Positions 23,695 through 29,190 of a DNA stretch of 30,819 bases are shown here, one piece after another. Each line of letters opens with the position of its first letter. The first letter of the stretch is position 1. This DNA is from a virus. Made by a program: the position numbers and the translations under genes. The notes under the pieces were generated by a model. It made no database searches. It was not told the origin of the DNA and was given only the letters and a program-made list of their open reading frames with translations. Location of the stretch: IMG/VR virus record IMGVR_UViG_3300042298_002526, positions 1-30,819 of that record. The stretch is one strand, 5' to 3'.

Positions 23695-23821
23695 TGATTC
23701 AAGATTCCCTTTCCTTCTGATACGCAAATTTTGCGCATTTCCCACTTGCCAACCCTCACGCATTGCGCCAACCTTGCACCAAGCTTGCAAGACGCAAGCA
23801 AGACGAAAACCCCGCAAACCC

Positions 23822-23977
23822 ATGAAACACAACCTCTTATCCCTCGGATTCCTCACCCTCACCGCTGTCGACACCCTCGGCCTCTCCCAGCTCACGCTGA
23901 CGCTCCCTGAAGCGCTCTGCGTTATGCTCCTTTTTCTTTGGAGCACCATCTTGCTTTGGCGTTCACTCCTTTCCTAA
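23822..23977 (+). CDS. small two-helix membrane protein
   Basis: This 51-residue protein starts MKHNLLSLGFLTLTAVDTLG and has two hydrophobic stretches (about residues 4-20 and 29-49, the second around LCVMLLFLWSTILLW). It is the first gene of the plus-strand accessory operon, divergent from the terminase operon and 44 bp before ardA. The longer frame starting at 23672 runs through the regulatory dyads and is not credible. There is no Shine-Dalgarno, but the leader is A/C-rich like the genes that follow. It is unrecognised; an envelope-directed exclusion or anti-defence role is only a guess from its neighbours. Confidence 0.55.
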   Translation: MKHNLLSLGFLTLTAVDTLGLSQLTLTLPEALCVMLLFLWSTILLWRSLLS

Positions 23978-24021
23978 ACCTCTTTCCCTGAGTCAGTAAA
24001 ACCAAACCAAACCAAAACAAA

Positions 24022-24552
24022 ATGAACACGAACACAACCGAAACAACAGAAACCGTTCCCGCCGTGTACGTTGGCACCTACGCCAAATATAACTCCGGAT
24101 CCATAAAAGGAGCGTGGATTAAGCTGGAAGGACACACGCCCGAAACCTTTCACGCTGCCTGCCTAGAGCTCCATTCGGACGAGTCAGACCCCGAACTTAT
24201 GTTCCAAGACTTCGAAGGCTTCCCCCGTGCCTTTTATGGCGAAAGCTATTTGTCTCCAGCCCTTTGGGACTGGATTGAATGCACTGAAGAAGAGAAAGAG
24301 ATTTGGGCCGCGTACGTTGAGGTTTTTGGTTACTCGTTTGACGAATCCTCGCTCGGCCATGCACAAGAAGCTTTCGCTGGTCAGTTTAACTCAACAGCAG
24401 ATTTCGCCGAAGAGACAAGCGCAGAATGCTATGACCTAGACTCAATCCCCTCTCACCTAATGGCTTGTATCGATTGGCAGCACGTCTGGAACTCCTATTT
24501 TCGCTTCGACTTCGTCGAACAGGATGGCTTTTTCTTCAATAGAAATCACTAA
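24022..24552 (+). CDS. ardA: ArdA-family anti-restriction protein
   Basis: This 176-residue acidic protein matches the ArdA family: N-terminal PAVYVGTYAKYNSGSIKGAW, then ACLELHSDESDPELMFQDFE, a mid-region AYVEVFGYSFDESS, and a C-terminal IDWQHVWNSYFRFDFVEQDG. ArdA folds as an elongated dimer mimicking bent B-form DNA and inhibits type I restriction (and often modification) enzymes. The length is normal for the family and the net charge is clearly acidic, as expected for DNA mimicry. Three tandem AAACC pentamers lie just before the ATG and there is no Shine-Dalgarno. It is followed by a GP88-family gene in a probable operon. Early expression would protect incoming DNA. Confidence 0.9.
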   Translation: MNTNTTETTETVPAVYVGTYAKYNSGSIKGAWIKLEGHTPETFHAACLELHSDESDPELMFQDFEGFPRAFYGESYLSPALWDWIECTEEEKEIWAAYVEVFGYSFDESSLGHAQEAFAGQFNSTADFAEETSAECYDLDSIPSHLMACIDWQHVWNSYFRFDFVEQDGFFFNRNH

Positions 24553-24581
24553 GCGCTAACCCTTTACACTACCCAAAAAAA

Positions 24582-25310
24582 ATGAATCTACTCGGTATTT
24601 CCTCAGCAAAAACCGAAAAAGGTGAAGCTTTAAATTTCCTTACTGGAATCCTCTATCTCGCCCCCCACACCCTATCAGGTTCTGGCAACGTATGCCCATG
24701 GGCCGCTTCATGCAAAAAAGGTTGTCTAAACTCCGCAGGCAAAGGTGCTTTCTCCAACGTCCAAAAGGCGCGCATTGCCAAGACCCGCCTATTTTTCTCA
24801 GACCGTGACGCATTCATGGAGACCTTGTACCTTGATTGCAAGGCCTTGATATCCAAAGCGAAGCGCGCTGGAATGCTCCCTTGCATTAGGCTCAACGGAA
24901 CAAGCGATTTGGCGTTCCACCGCCTGCTGGTACCATCTAAAGGCGAGACGCTTATGCAGTGTTTCCCTTCTGTTCCCTTCTACGACTATTCCAAGTCCGT
25001 CAAAAAGGCATTGGACAACGCAAAAGGACTTCACCCTCAAAACTATACCGTTGTCTTTTCGCGTGATTCCGCCGCAAACGAAAACGAATGCCAACAAGTT
25101 CTTTCCGCTGGTGGCAACGTCGCCGTCGTTTTTCGCGATTCTCTCCCGCCTGTTTTCTGGCATCGCCCCGTTCTCAACGGCGATGCTACGGACCTTCGGT
25201 TTCTCGACCGCCGCGCGCGAGCTGGTCGATCTGGTTACGTTGTCGGACTCAAAGCCAAAGGACAAGCCAAGCGGGACCGGAGCGGCTTTGTTGTCGACTC
25301 AGCAAACTAA
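24582..25310 (+). CDS. GP88-family phage protein
   Basis: This 242-residue protein matches, from memory, the family named after phage gene product 88. Diagnostic segments are KTEKGEALNFLTGILYLAPH, NVCPWAASCKKGCLNSAGKG, NVQKARIAKTRLFFSDRDAF, an IRLNGTSDLAFH motif, FPSVPFYDYSK and the C-terminal GDATDLRFLDRRA...SGYVVGLKAKGQA. The cysteines (C-x5-C-x3-C) could bind a metal or Fe-S cluster, but this is unproven. The family is widespread in phages and its function is unknown to me. Its position directly after ardA suggests an early, host-interaction role. The leader (ACACTACCCAAAAAAA) is A-rich without a Shine-Dalgarno. The length is complete. Confidence 0.85.
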   Translation: MNLLGISSAKTEKGEALNFLTGILYLAPHTLSGSGNVCPWAASCKKGCLNSAGKGAFSNVQKARIAKTRLFFSDRDAFMETLYLDCKALISKAKRAGMLPCIRLNGTSDLAFHRLLVPSKGETLMQCFPSVPFYDYSKSVKKALDNAKGLHPQNYTVVFSRDSAANENECQQVLSAGGNVAVVFRDSLPPVFWHRPVLNGDATDLRFLDRRARAGRSGYVVGLKAKGQAKRDRSGFVVDSAN

Positions 25311-25322
25311 CCAACCGCACCC

Positions 25323-25514
25323 ATGCAAACCTTTCACGTTTACGTCGATTCCCCCACCGGCGCTTATCTCGGAACCATCACTGCCGATTCTCTCGAGTCT
25401 GCGCAGACTGCAGTCAACCGTGCACTGATTATGCCTTGCAAAGTCCGAACCTGTCCACCCCCACCCACTGACGCTTGGCGGGTTGGCTCTGACGGCCGCC
25501 TGTACCGGCACTGA
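25323..25514 (+). CDS. small hypothetical protein
   Basis: This 63-residue protein starts MQTFHVYVDSPTGAYLGTIT, continues with a helix (ADSLESAQTAVNRAL) and ends DAWRVGSDGRLYRH. The beta-beta-alpha start and aromatic end resemble very small phage regulatory or inhibitor proteins, but no family is recognised. It begins 12 bp after the GP88 gene and is followed by a strong terminator, so it is the last gene of this operon. Two cysteines (CKVRTC) lie in the middle. Confidence 0.6.
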   Translation: MQTFHVYVDSPTGAYLGTITADSLESAQTAVNRALIMPCKVRTCPPPPTDAWRVGSDGRLYRH

Positions 25515-25536
25515 CCCACTCCTCTACCCATCCTCC

Positions 25537-25567
25537 GGCCGCGTCTCTCACGAGATGCGGCCTTTTT
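25537..25567 (+). terminator. strong intrinsic terminator
   Basis: GGCCGCGTCTC pairs with GAGATGCGGCC (one G-T pair) around a TCAC loop and is followed by TTTTT. It lies 22 bp after the last gene of the plus-strand accessory operon and should end its transcript. Confidence 0.9.
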
Positions 25568-25809
25568 CGTGTCCTCTCCCGTCCCGCTCCCCTCTCGCCC
25601 CTTCCCGCTCTTCTCACCCCATTTCCGCTGCACCTACCCTCCCCGCTTCCTTCCTCTCGCTCTCACCCCGTTTCTGTTCGTTCTAGGCCTATGTTTCTCC
25701 CCGCTCCTCTGTACACGTTCACCTTTTCACCCTTAAATCCAACCTAATCAAACTCAACTTAGTGCGCCTTTCCGCACCCAAACCCCTCTGAAACCCTGAT
25801 TTTCCGCCT

Positions 25810-25909
25810 GAAACCGTTTTTCGGTTTTCTCCCTCTCCAAAAACTTTTCACGAAATCGAAAATCCCGCCAACCGTTTTGGATTTGGATCGTTAATCCGGT
25901 TTTCTGGCT
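25810..25909 (+). repeat. direct repeat copy A (about 100 bp)
   Basis: This copy matches the one at 26035-26134 at roughly three quarters of positions by eye. The best-conserved blocks are AAAACTTTTCACGAA, GAAAATCCCG and CGTTAATCCGGTTTT. No ORF explains the match. Confidence 0.8.
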
Positions 25910-26034
25910 GGCGTTCGGGTTGGATTGCGAGCTGGCGCTTGCCAGCTCCACGTGTCCGCTTCGCGTGTCCGCTGCGCGGGAGCTGCCTGGGCTGCGCAAA
26001 CCGGACATACGGATTTACGTCCTGTTTTGTGGGT

Positions 26035-26134
26035 GAAACGGTTTTCCGATTTTCTGGGATTGGGAAAACTTTTCACGAATCTGAAAATCCCGTCAGCCTT
26101 TTTGAAACTGGAACGTTAATCCGGTTTTTGGTTG
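26035..26134 (+). repeat. direct repeat copy B (about 100 bp)
   Basis: This is the second copy, offset by 225 bp from copy A. It also contains GATTTTC and GAAAATC as a perfect inverted pair and the self-complementary GAAAA-C-TTTTC, so its transcript could fold. It ends where the GGCCG/CGGCC hairpin begins. Confidence 0.8.
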
Positions 26135-26219
26135 GCCGTCTCTCCGGCCTGTCACACCACTCTTATGCGTCGCCATCGGCATTACCCGTGACCGCGAGCG
26201 GCAGGTGTCGCAAGATTTA

Positions 26220-26462
26220 TTACTCCACGATGTACCTACCCTGAACTATTCGGTACGCCCTCTCAAACACGTCTTTGGGACTCCAAGAGATGTAGCCCTT
26301 GAAGTCGGGGTGGTTTGCTTCGCCGCCGTCCGTGTACTCGACGAGATAGCCTTCTCTTACCGGATTCTCGTTTGGTGGCATTGTCCAGCCGCGCAGGTCG
26401 TTGTACTCGCCAAGCGTCATTGGCTTGGCGTTGATGATTTTGGTTCCGATGTAGGTATTCAT
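26220..26462 (-). CDS. small conserved phage protein
   Basis: This 80-residue protein starts MNTYIGTKIINAKPMTLGEY, continues NDLRGWTMPPNENP, then EGYLVEYTDGG and GYISWSPKDVFERAYR. This layout (MNTYxGTKxxxAxPMTxGxYNxxRGW ... GYLVEYxDG ... YISWSPKxVFExAY) is well known to me from many phages and prophages, where the protein is unassigned. It is the last gene of the minus-strand early operon. The leader is A-rich (ACAACAAAAAAAAAC) with no close Shine-Dalgarno. A 117-bp gap without a gene lies upstream. Confidence 0.88.
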   Translation of the reverse strand: MNTYIGTKIINAKPMTLGEYNDLRGWTMPPNENPVREGYLVEYTDGGEANHPDFKGYISWSPKDVFERAYRIVQGRYIVE

Positions 26463-26579
26463 GTTTTTTTTTGTTGTCTCTGTCTCTCCAGAGTGTCACG
26501 CCGTTTCTGGCTCAACCGTGATCGAGCCACGCAGTGCGTTCGCGGAAGAAGAAGCGACCCACCGGTTTGAGGAACGCCT

Positions 26580-26921
26580 TTATCGCGTCGAGCCTTGGTG
26601 GGTTCTGTCGGGCAACAAGGTGCTACAGAGTTCGTCCCTTCGCAATGGCAATAAGGTTCTCCTGAGCCTGCTGATGGCACTGCTGATGGCAGCGGCTTGC
26701 GCCGCTGTGCTCCCTGCTTTTCTTGCCTGCAGCAGTCTGATGAGTGCGTCGACTTGGGCGACGCCTGCACTCAGCGAATGCTCTGCGTGCGCTGGCGCGT
26801 GCGCGTGCGTCCTGCGGTTGTTTGACTGCTGTATTACCCCCTCGTCCTCAAACGCACCCAACAGAGTAAACTCGGTGCTTTTGGGATGTTTTTGGGCTGT
26901 GTTTTGGGGATGCGCGGTCAT
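26580..26921 (-). CDS. hypothetical protein
   Basis: This 113-residue protein starts MTAHPQNTAQKHPKSTEFTL and has a His-rich stretch (RTHAHAPAHAEHS) followed by an amphipathic helix (VAQVDALIRLLQARKAGSTA and on to ISSAISRLRRTLL). No family is recognised. I chose the ATG at 26921, which overlaps the stop of the preceding gene as ATGA; the longer frame adds Gly-rich shadow sequence. The His cluster could bind metal. Confidence 0.6.
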   Translation of the reverse strand: MTAHPQNTAQKHPKSTEFTLLGAFEDEGVIQQSNNRRTHAHAPAHAEHSLSAGVAQVDALIRLLQARKAGSTAAQAAAISSAISRLRRTLLPLRRDELCSTLLPDRTHQGSTR

Positions 26922-27286
26922 AACCCGAACTCCTCGGCCATGGTCACACGCACCACCGTGGGCACACACGCCTGCATCCACCGGTCCGCGTCCAGCAAAA
27001 GCCCCTTGTCCCCGCCCCTCCACTCCAGATCCGCCACAACCCGCGACAGCAGCCGCTCCTTGAGCTCGCTGACCACGTGCGTGCCATCCGCCACCAGCTT
27101 CTCCGCCTCCATCAGCTTCTCGCGCAGGTCGCTTGCAGCGGCTATCTCGCGGTCGAGCCGCTTCTCCATCTTCTCCAGCGCCCGCATCAAGTTTCGGATG
27201 ATGTCCTCGGGCTCCATGACCGGCAGACCCGTGTCGTGGATGCCGGGGGTGTACTCGTTCTGCTCGTCGTTATTTGGTGTGACCAT
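26918..27286 (-). CDS. coiled-coil hypothetical protein
   Basis: This 122-residue protein has an acidic N-terminus (MVTPNNDEQNEYTPG) and a long predicted coiled coil at about residues 28-80 (LMRALEKMEKRLDREIAAAS, then LREKLMEAEKLVADG). The C-terminus contains DADRWMQACVPTVVRV. No function is recognised. It lies in the early minus-strand operon between a zinc-binding protein and a coupled small gene, so a replication-accessory or regulatory role is possible but not shown. Confidence 0.7.
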   Translation of the reverse strand: MVTPNNDEQNEYTPGIHDTGLPVMEPEDIIRNLMRALEKMEKRLDREIAAASDLREKLMEAEKLVADGTHVVSELKERLLSRVVADLEWRGGDKGLLLDADRWMQACVPTVVRVTMAEEFGL

Positions 27287-27311
27287 GGTGTGTTGTTGTT
27301 GGTTGGTTGGT

Positions 27312-27713
27312 TTACTTCATTGCCTTTCTGATTTTCTTACCGACCTTGCTGCACTCTTTCCCGCAGAACCGGTGACCTGCGTTGATCTTTCTGAACACCG
27401 TGCCGCAGTTGTCACACGCATAATCCGCCAGCGGTTTTCCCCGCAGCCCCCGCGCAACAAACCACACCCGCACGCTCTCGATGTTGGCCTTGCGCGAACA
27501 CTCCTTGCTGCACCGCAGGTGCACCGAGCAGTTCTTCATGAATCTCTTGCCGCACTGGTCACACGCGATGACCCGCAGCTTGTTCTGCTCACCGGTGCGT
27601 CCGCTGTACTTGCCGCGCTTGGGCTTCTCGGGCGGGACAACCGCTCTGCCCTGCGCCACCAACTTGCCCACAATGGAGCGTATCTCATCTGGGTTTATCT
27701 TCATCAGGTTCAT
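27312..27713 (-). CDS. double zinc-binding (CX2C-X13-CX3C twice) protein
   Basis: This 133-residue basic protein contains two copies of one zinc-binding module with identical spacing: C51, C54, C68, C72 and C100, C103, C117, C121. The first reads CDQCGKRFMKN...CSKEC, the second CDNCGTVFRKI...CGKEC. The FCGKECS-type end is common in treble-clef zinc ribbons. The N-terminal region is basic and could bind DNA. It lies directly downstream of the RusA gene in the same operon, which suggests DNA processing or transcription control. No catalytic HNH residues are seen. A second start at MKINPDE, 3 codons in, is possible. Confidence 0.82.
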   Translation of the reverse strand: MNLMKINPDEIRSIVGKLVAQGRAVVPPEKPKRGKYSGRTGEQNKLRVIACDQCGKRFMKNCSVHLRCSKECSRKANIESVRVWFVARGLRGKPLADYACDNCGTVFRKINAGHRFCGKECSKVGKKIRKAMK

Positions 27714-27766
27714 AAGCTCTTCTTTCGGCCACTTCCTCTCCGCCCTTTAGCAAAATCTTTCACCAA

Positions 27767-28216
27767 TCACAAAAGCCACTCCGGTGCCTTCTCCTCCGCC
27801 GGCGCGTCAACGTAGAGACTCACCGCGACTCCCTCGCTGCCGGCCTCGCACCAACGCTTGCGAACAGTCAAATCCGCTACGCGGCTGTCATCCCCCACCC
27901 ACATACCGCCATCAACCAGCGCGTCCATCACCAGCTTCGCCAGGTTGTCCGCATCCGGTTTGTGCGTGTGCGGCTGACCGTGACGCGCCTCCTCCTTGGT
28001 CGCAAAGTGGAAGGTCAGCTCCATCGAAATCGCCTCATTCAGCCCAAGCGCCTCAGCCGTCTTGCCGGCCTTGCTTAAAACAACCCCCGCAGACGAGCGC
28101 AACAGCCCCTTCCACGCACTCGAGCCCGCATCCAAGGTGGACACCGCTCTCCCACGCACAAAACGCGGTCTTGGCTGTGGGCGAGGGGTGCCGGAAACGA
28201 AGAAAGTGAACGTCAT
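27767..28216 (-). CDS. rusA: RusA-family Holliday junction resolvase
   Basis: This 149-residue protein matches RusA nucleases, which cut Holliday junctions and branched DNA during phage recombination and before packaging. The N-terminal GTPRPQPRPRF matches the family's basic start. The active site HKPDADNLAKLVMDAL gives D88, D90 and K94, and D109 follows in MWVGDDSRV; spacing +2, +6 and +21 equals that of E. coli RusA D70, D72, K76 and D91. It is the first gene of the minus-strand early operon and starts 16 bp from a perfect palindrome that may be its operator. The length is slightly above RusA (120). Confidence 0.93.
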   Translation of the reverse strand: MTFTFFVSGTPRPQPRPRFVRGRAVSTLDAGSSAWKGLLRSSAGVVLSKAGKTAEALGLNEAISMELTFHFATKEEARHGQPHTHKPDADNLAKLVMDALVDGGMWVGDDSRVADLTVRKRWCEAGSEGVAVSLYVDAPAEEKAPEWLL

Positions 28217-28231
28217 AAAAGTCTATCGGGA

Positions 28232-28243
28232 TTGTATACAATG
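28232..28243. promoter_or_regulatory. 12-bp palindrome upstream of rusA
   Basis: ATTGTATACAAT is a perfect palindrome located 15 bp before the rusA ATG. It contains TACAAT, a fair -10 match on the minus strand, but I see no good -35. Upstream, AACGGTCA occurs twice (28265-28272 and 28304-28311). This could be an operator or part of the early promoter. Confidence 0.5.
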
Positions 28244-28338
28244 CGAGCGGCGCGGCGGGATAAAACGGTCAGCAAACACAACGAGAAAAAAACAAGGTCA
28301 TCAACGGTCAATATAGAGGAAGGCAGCCTGCGAAGCAG

Positions 28339-28395
28339 TATCCCCTCTCCTCTCAGGCAAGCAACGCGTTAGACTGAGAGAAGAGAGAGGGGATA
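28339..28395. repeat. long imperfect hairpin
   Basis: TATCCCCTCTCCTCTCAG (28339-28356) is nearly the reverse complement of the 22-nt arm at 28374-28395, which begins CTGAGAG and ends GAGAGGGGATA. The arms pair over 18 bp with one 4-nt bulge, leaving a 17-nt loop. There is no T run. It may be a structured RNA, an origin hairpin or a recombination site. Confidence 0.65.
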
Positions 28396-28539
28396 GTAGG
28401 AAGAGCGTAAGCGATGAGTACGCTACTCTCTATATAAGGGCTCATGTCCTCAAACATCGGTTTTCTTTCGCAAATCATACGGTTTTCAAGCACTTACGTA
28501 GCGTCCTTTTTCACTGTTTTTTCCAACGCGAAAAAATTT

Positions 28540-28830
28540 TTGTTGCGCAATCGCGCAAAGTGTCGTGCGAAAGTGGCGCAAAATCTCTGTAAAATGGCAT
28601 GGCACAATGCTTGCGAACTTTGCGAACTTTCTTGCACTAGTGTTGTGCAAGTTGTTCCCCATTGAACATGAACGACTTACAAGTGCCGTTTTTGGGCTGT
28701 TTTTTAGGCCGTTTTTTGAGCTTTTGATTTTCTCGCGCAACAGTGCGCACCTCTCGCGCAAAATACTCTGTAGAAAACGCTTCACAAAACTTGCGAACTT
28801 TGTAAACATGAATCTGCGCGTTTTGCGCAA
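28540..28830. repeat. iterated GCGCAA / GCGAACTTT repeats, candidate origin or control region
   Basis: GCGCAA occurs at 28545, 28553, 28576, 28735, 28756 and 28825. CTTGCGAACTTTG occurs at 28610-28622 and 28790-28802, and GCGAACTTT is tandem at 28613-28630. Blocks beginning GCGCAAAAT(A)CTCTGTA (28576 and 28756) and ending in CTTGCGAACTTTG form an approximate 50-bp direct repeat 180 bp apart. CTTGCAC/GTGCAAG (28631-28651) is a perfect inverted repeat. Three T-rich units (28685, 28696, 28708) alternate GCYGTTTTTT. Iterons plus an AT-rich tract next to a RepA-like helicase suggest an origin. A 19-codon frame (28808-28867) overlaps the next ATG. Confidence 0.7.
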
Positions 28831-28863
28831 CAGTAACAACCAACTAAAAAACAGCAACTTACA

Positions 28864-29190
28864 ATGAGAGCAGAATACTACCGTGAATGGCGTGCAAAGA
28901 AGCGTGCAAAAGCCGCTGAAGTCAGCACCGAGGCCGACCACATTAAGGCAGATTTGAAGGCTGCGCTCGAGGCGAACACAGCCGTTCAAAAGACGCTTGC
29001 AAGCCGCGATGAGACTATTCGTCATCTTGAGAAGATGGTCGAGCGGCTCTCGGGAGACCTATGCGCTCGCCTTGAGCGAATCGAGACCGCATTGCAGGCA
29101 GGTGCACCGGTGGCTCCTCAGGCAGCACCGGCGATTCATCCTGTGGATGCGGCTGATCAAAAGCCTGCGCCCCCGTGGATGAGAAGGTAG
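28864..29190 (+). CDS. coiled-coil hypothetical protein
   Basis: This 108-residue protein starts MRAEYYREWRAKKRAKAAEV, a basic helix reminiscent of small phage and plasmid proteins that begin with a YxREWRAKKR pattern. A coiled coil covers about residues 20-78 (around TRDETIRHLEKMVERL-type heptads) and the tail is Pro/Ala-rich, ending PPWMRR. No family function is known to me. It reads away from the repeat-rich region and its leader is A-rich without a Shine-Dalgarno. Its last 176 bp overlap, tail to tail, the end of the helicase gene. The codon pattern supports the plus strand up to the stop. Confidence 0.72.
   Translation: MRAEYYREWRAKKRAKAAEVSTEADHIKADLKAALEANTAVQKTLASRDETIRHLEKMVERLSGDLCARLERIETALQAGAPVAPQAAPAIHPVDAADQKPAPPWMRR

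Larger units (their letters stand above)
25568..26219. other. 650-bp gene-free convergent region
   Basis: I see no convincing gene between the plus-strand terminator and the end of the minus-strand operon. From 25568 to about 25690 the plus strand is nearly all pyrimidine. Then come the two copies of a direct repeat, a perfect hairpin at 25929-25948 (GAGCTGGC-GCTT-GCCAGCTC), a direct repeat of GTGTCCGCT around 25953-25973, and a GGCCG/CGGCC hairpin at 26134-26149. Small ORFs here have shadow-like composition. Confidence 0.6.

Noticed and set aside
25483-26244. Several 60-100 codon ORFs in the convergent gene-free region.
   Set aside because: They are Pro/Ser- or Arg-rich, lack leaders and overlap each other on both strands. 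The direct repeats do not conserve any of the frames.
26461-27063. A 200-codon plus-strand ORF.
   Set aside because: It is antisense to two coupled minus-strand genes and shows a shadow composition rich in Ala, Pro and Cys.
28565-28867. A 100-codon plus-strand ORF through the repeats ending in an ATGA overlap with the next gene.
   Set aside because: The repeats and homopolymer tracts explain its composition, and other frames are open too. The overlap is interesting, so it is mentioned with the repeat region, but coding is not supported.
28486-29025. A 179-codon minus-strand ORF across the repeat region.
   Set aside because: Its first third is antisense to a better plus-strand gene and the rest follows low-complexity repeats. 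It has Phe/Cys/Leu-rich composition and no coupling to neighbours.
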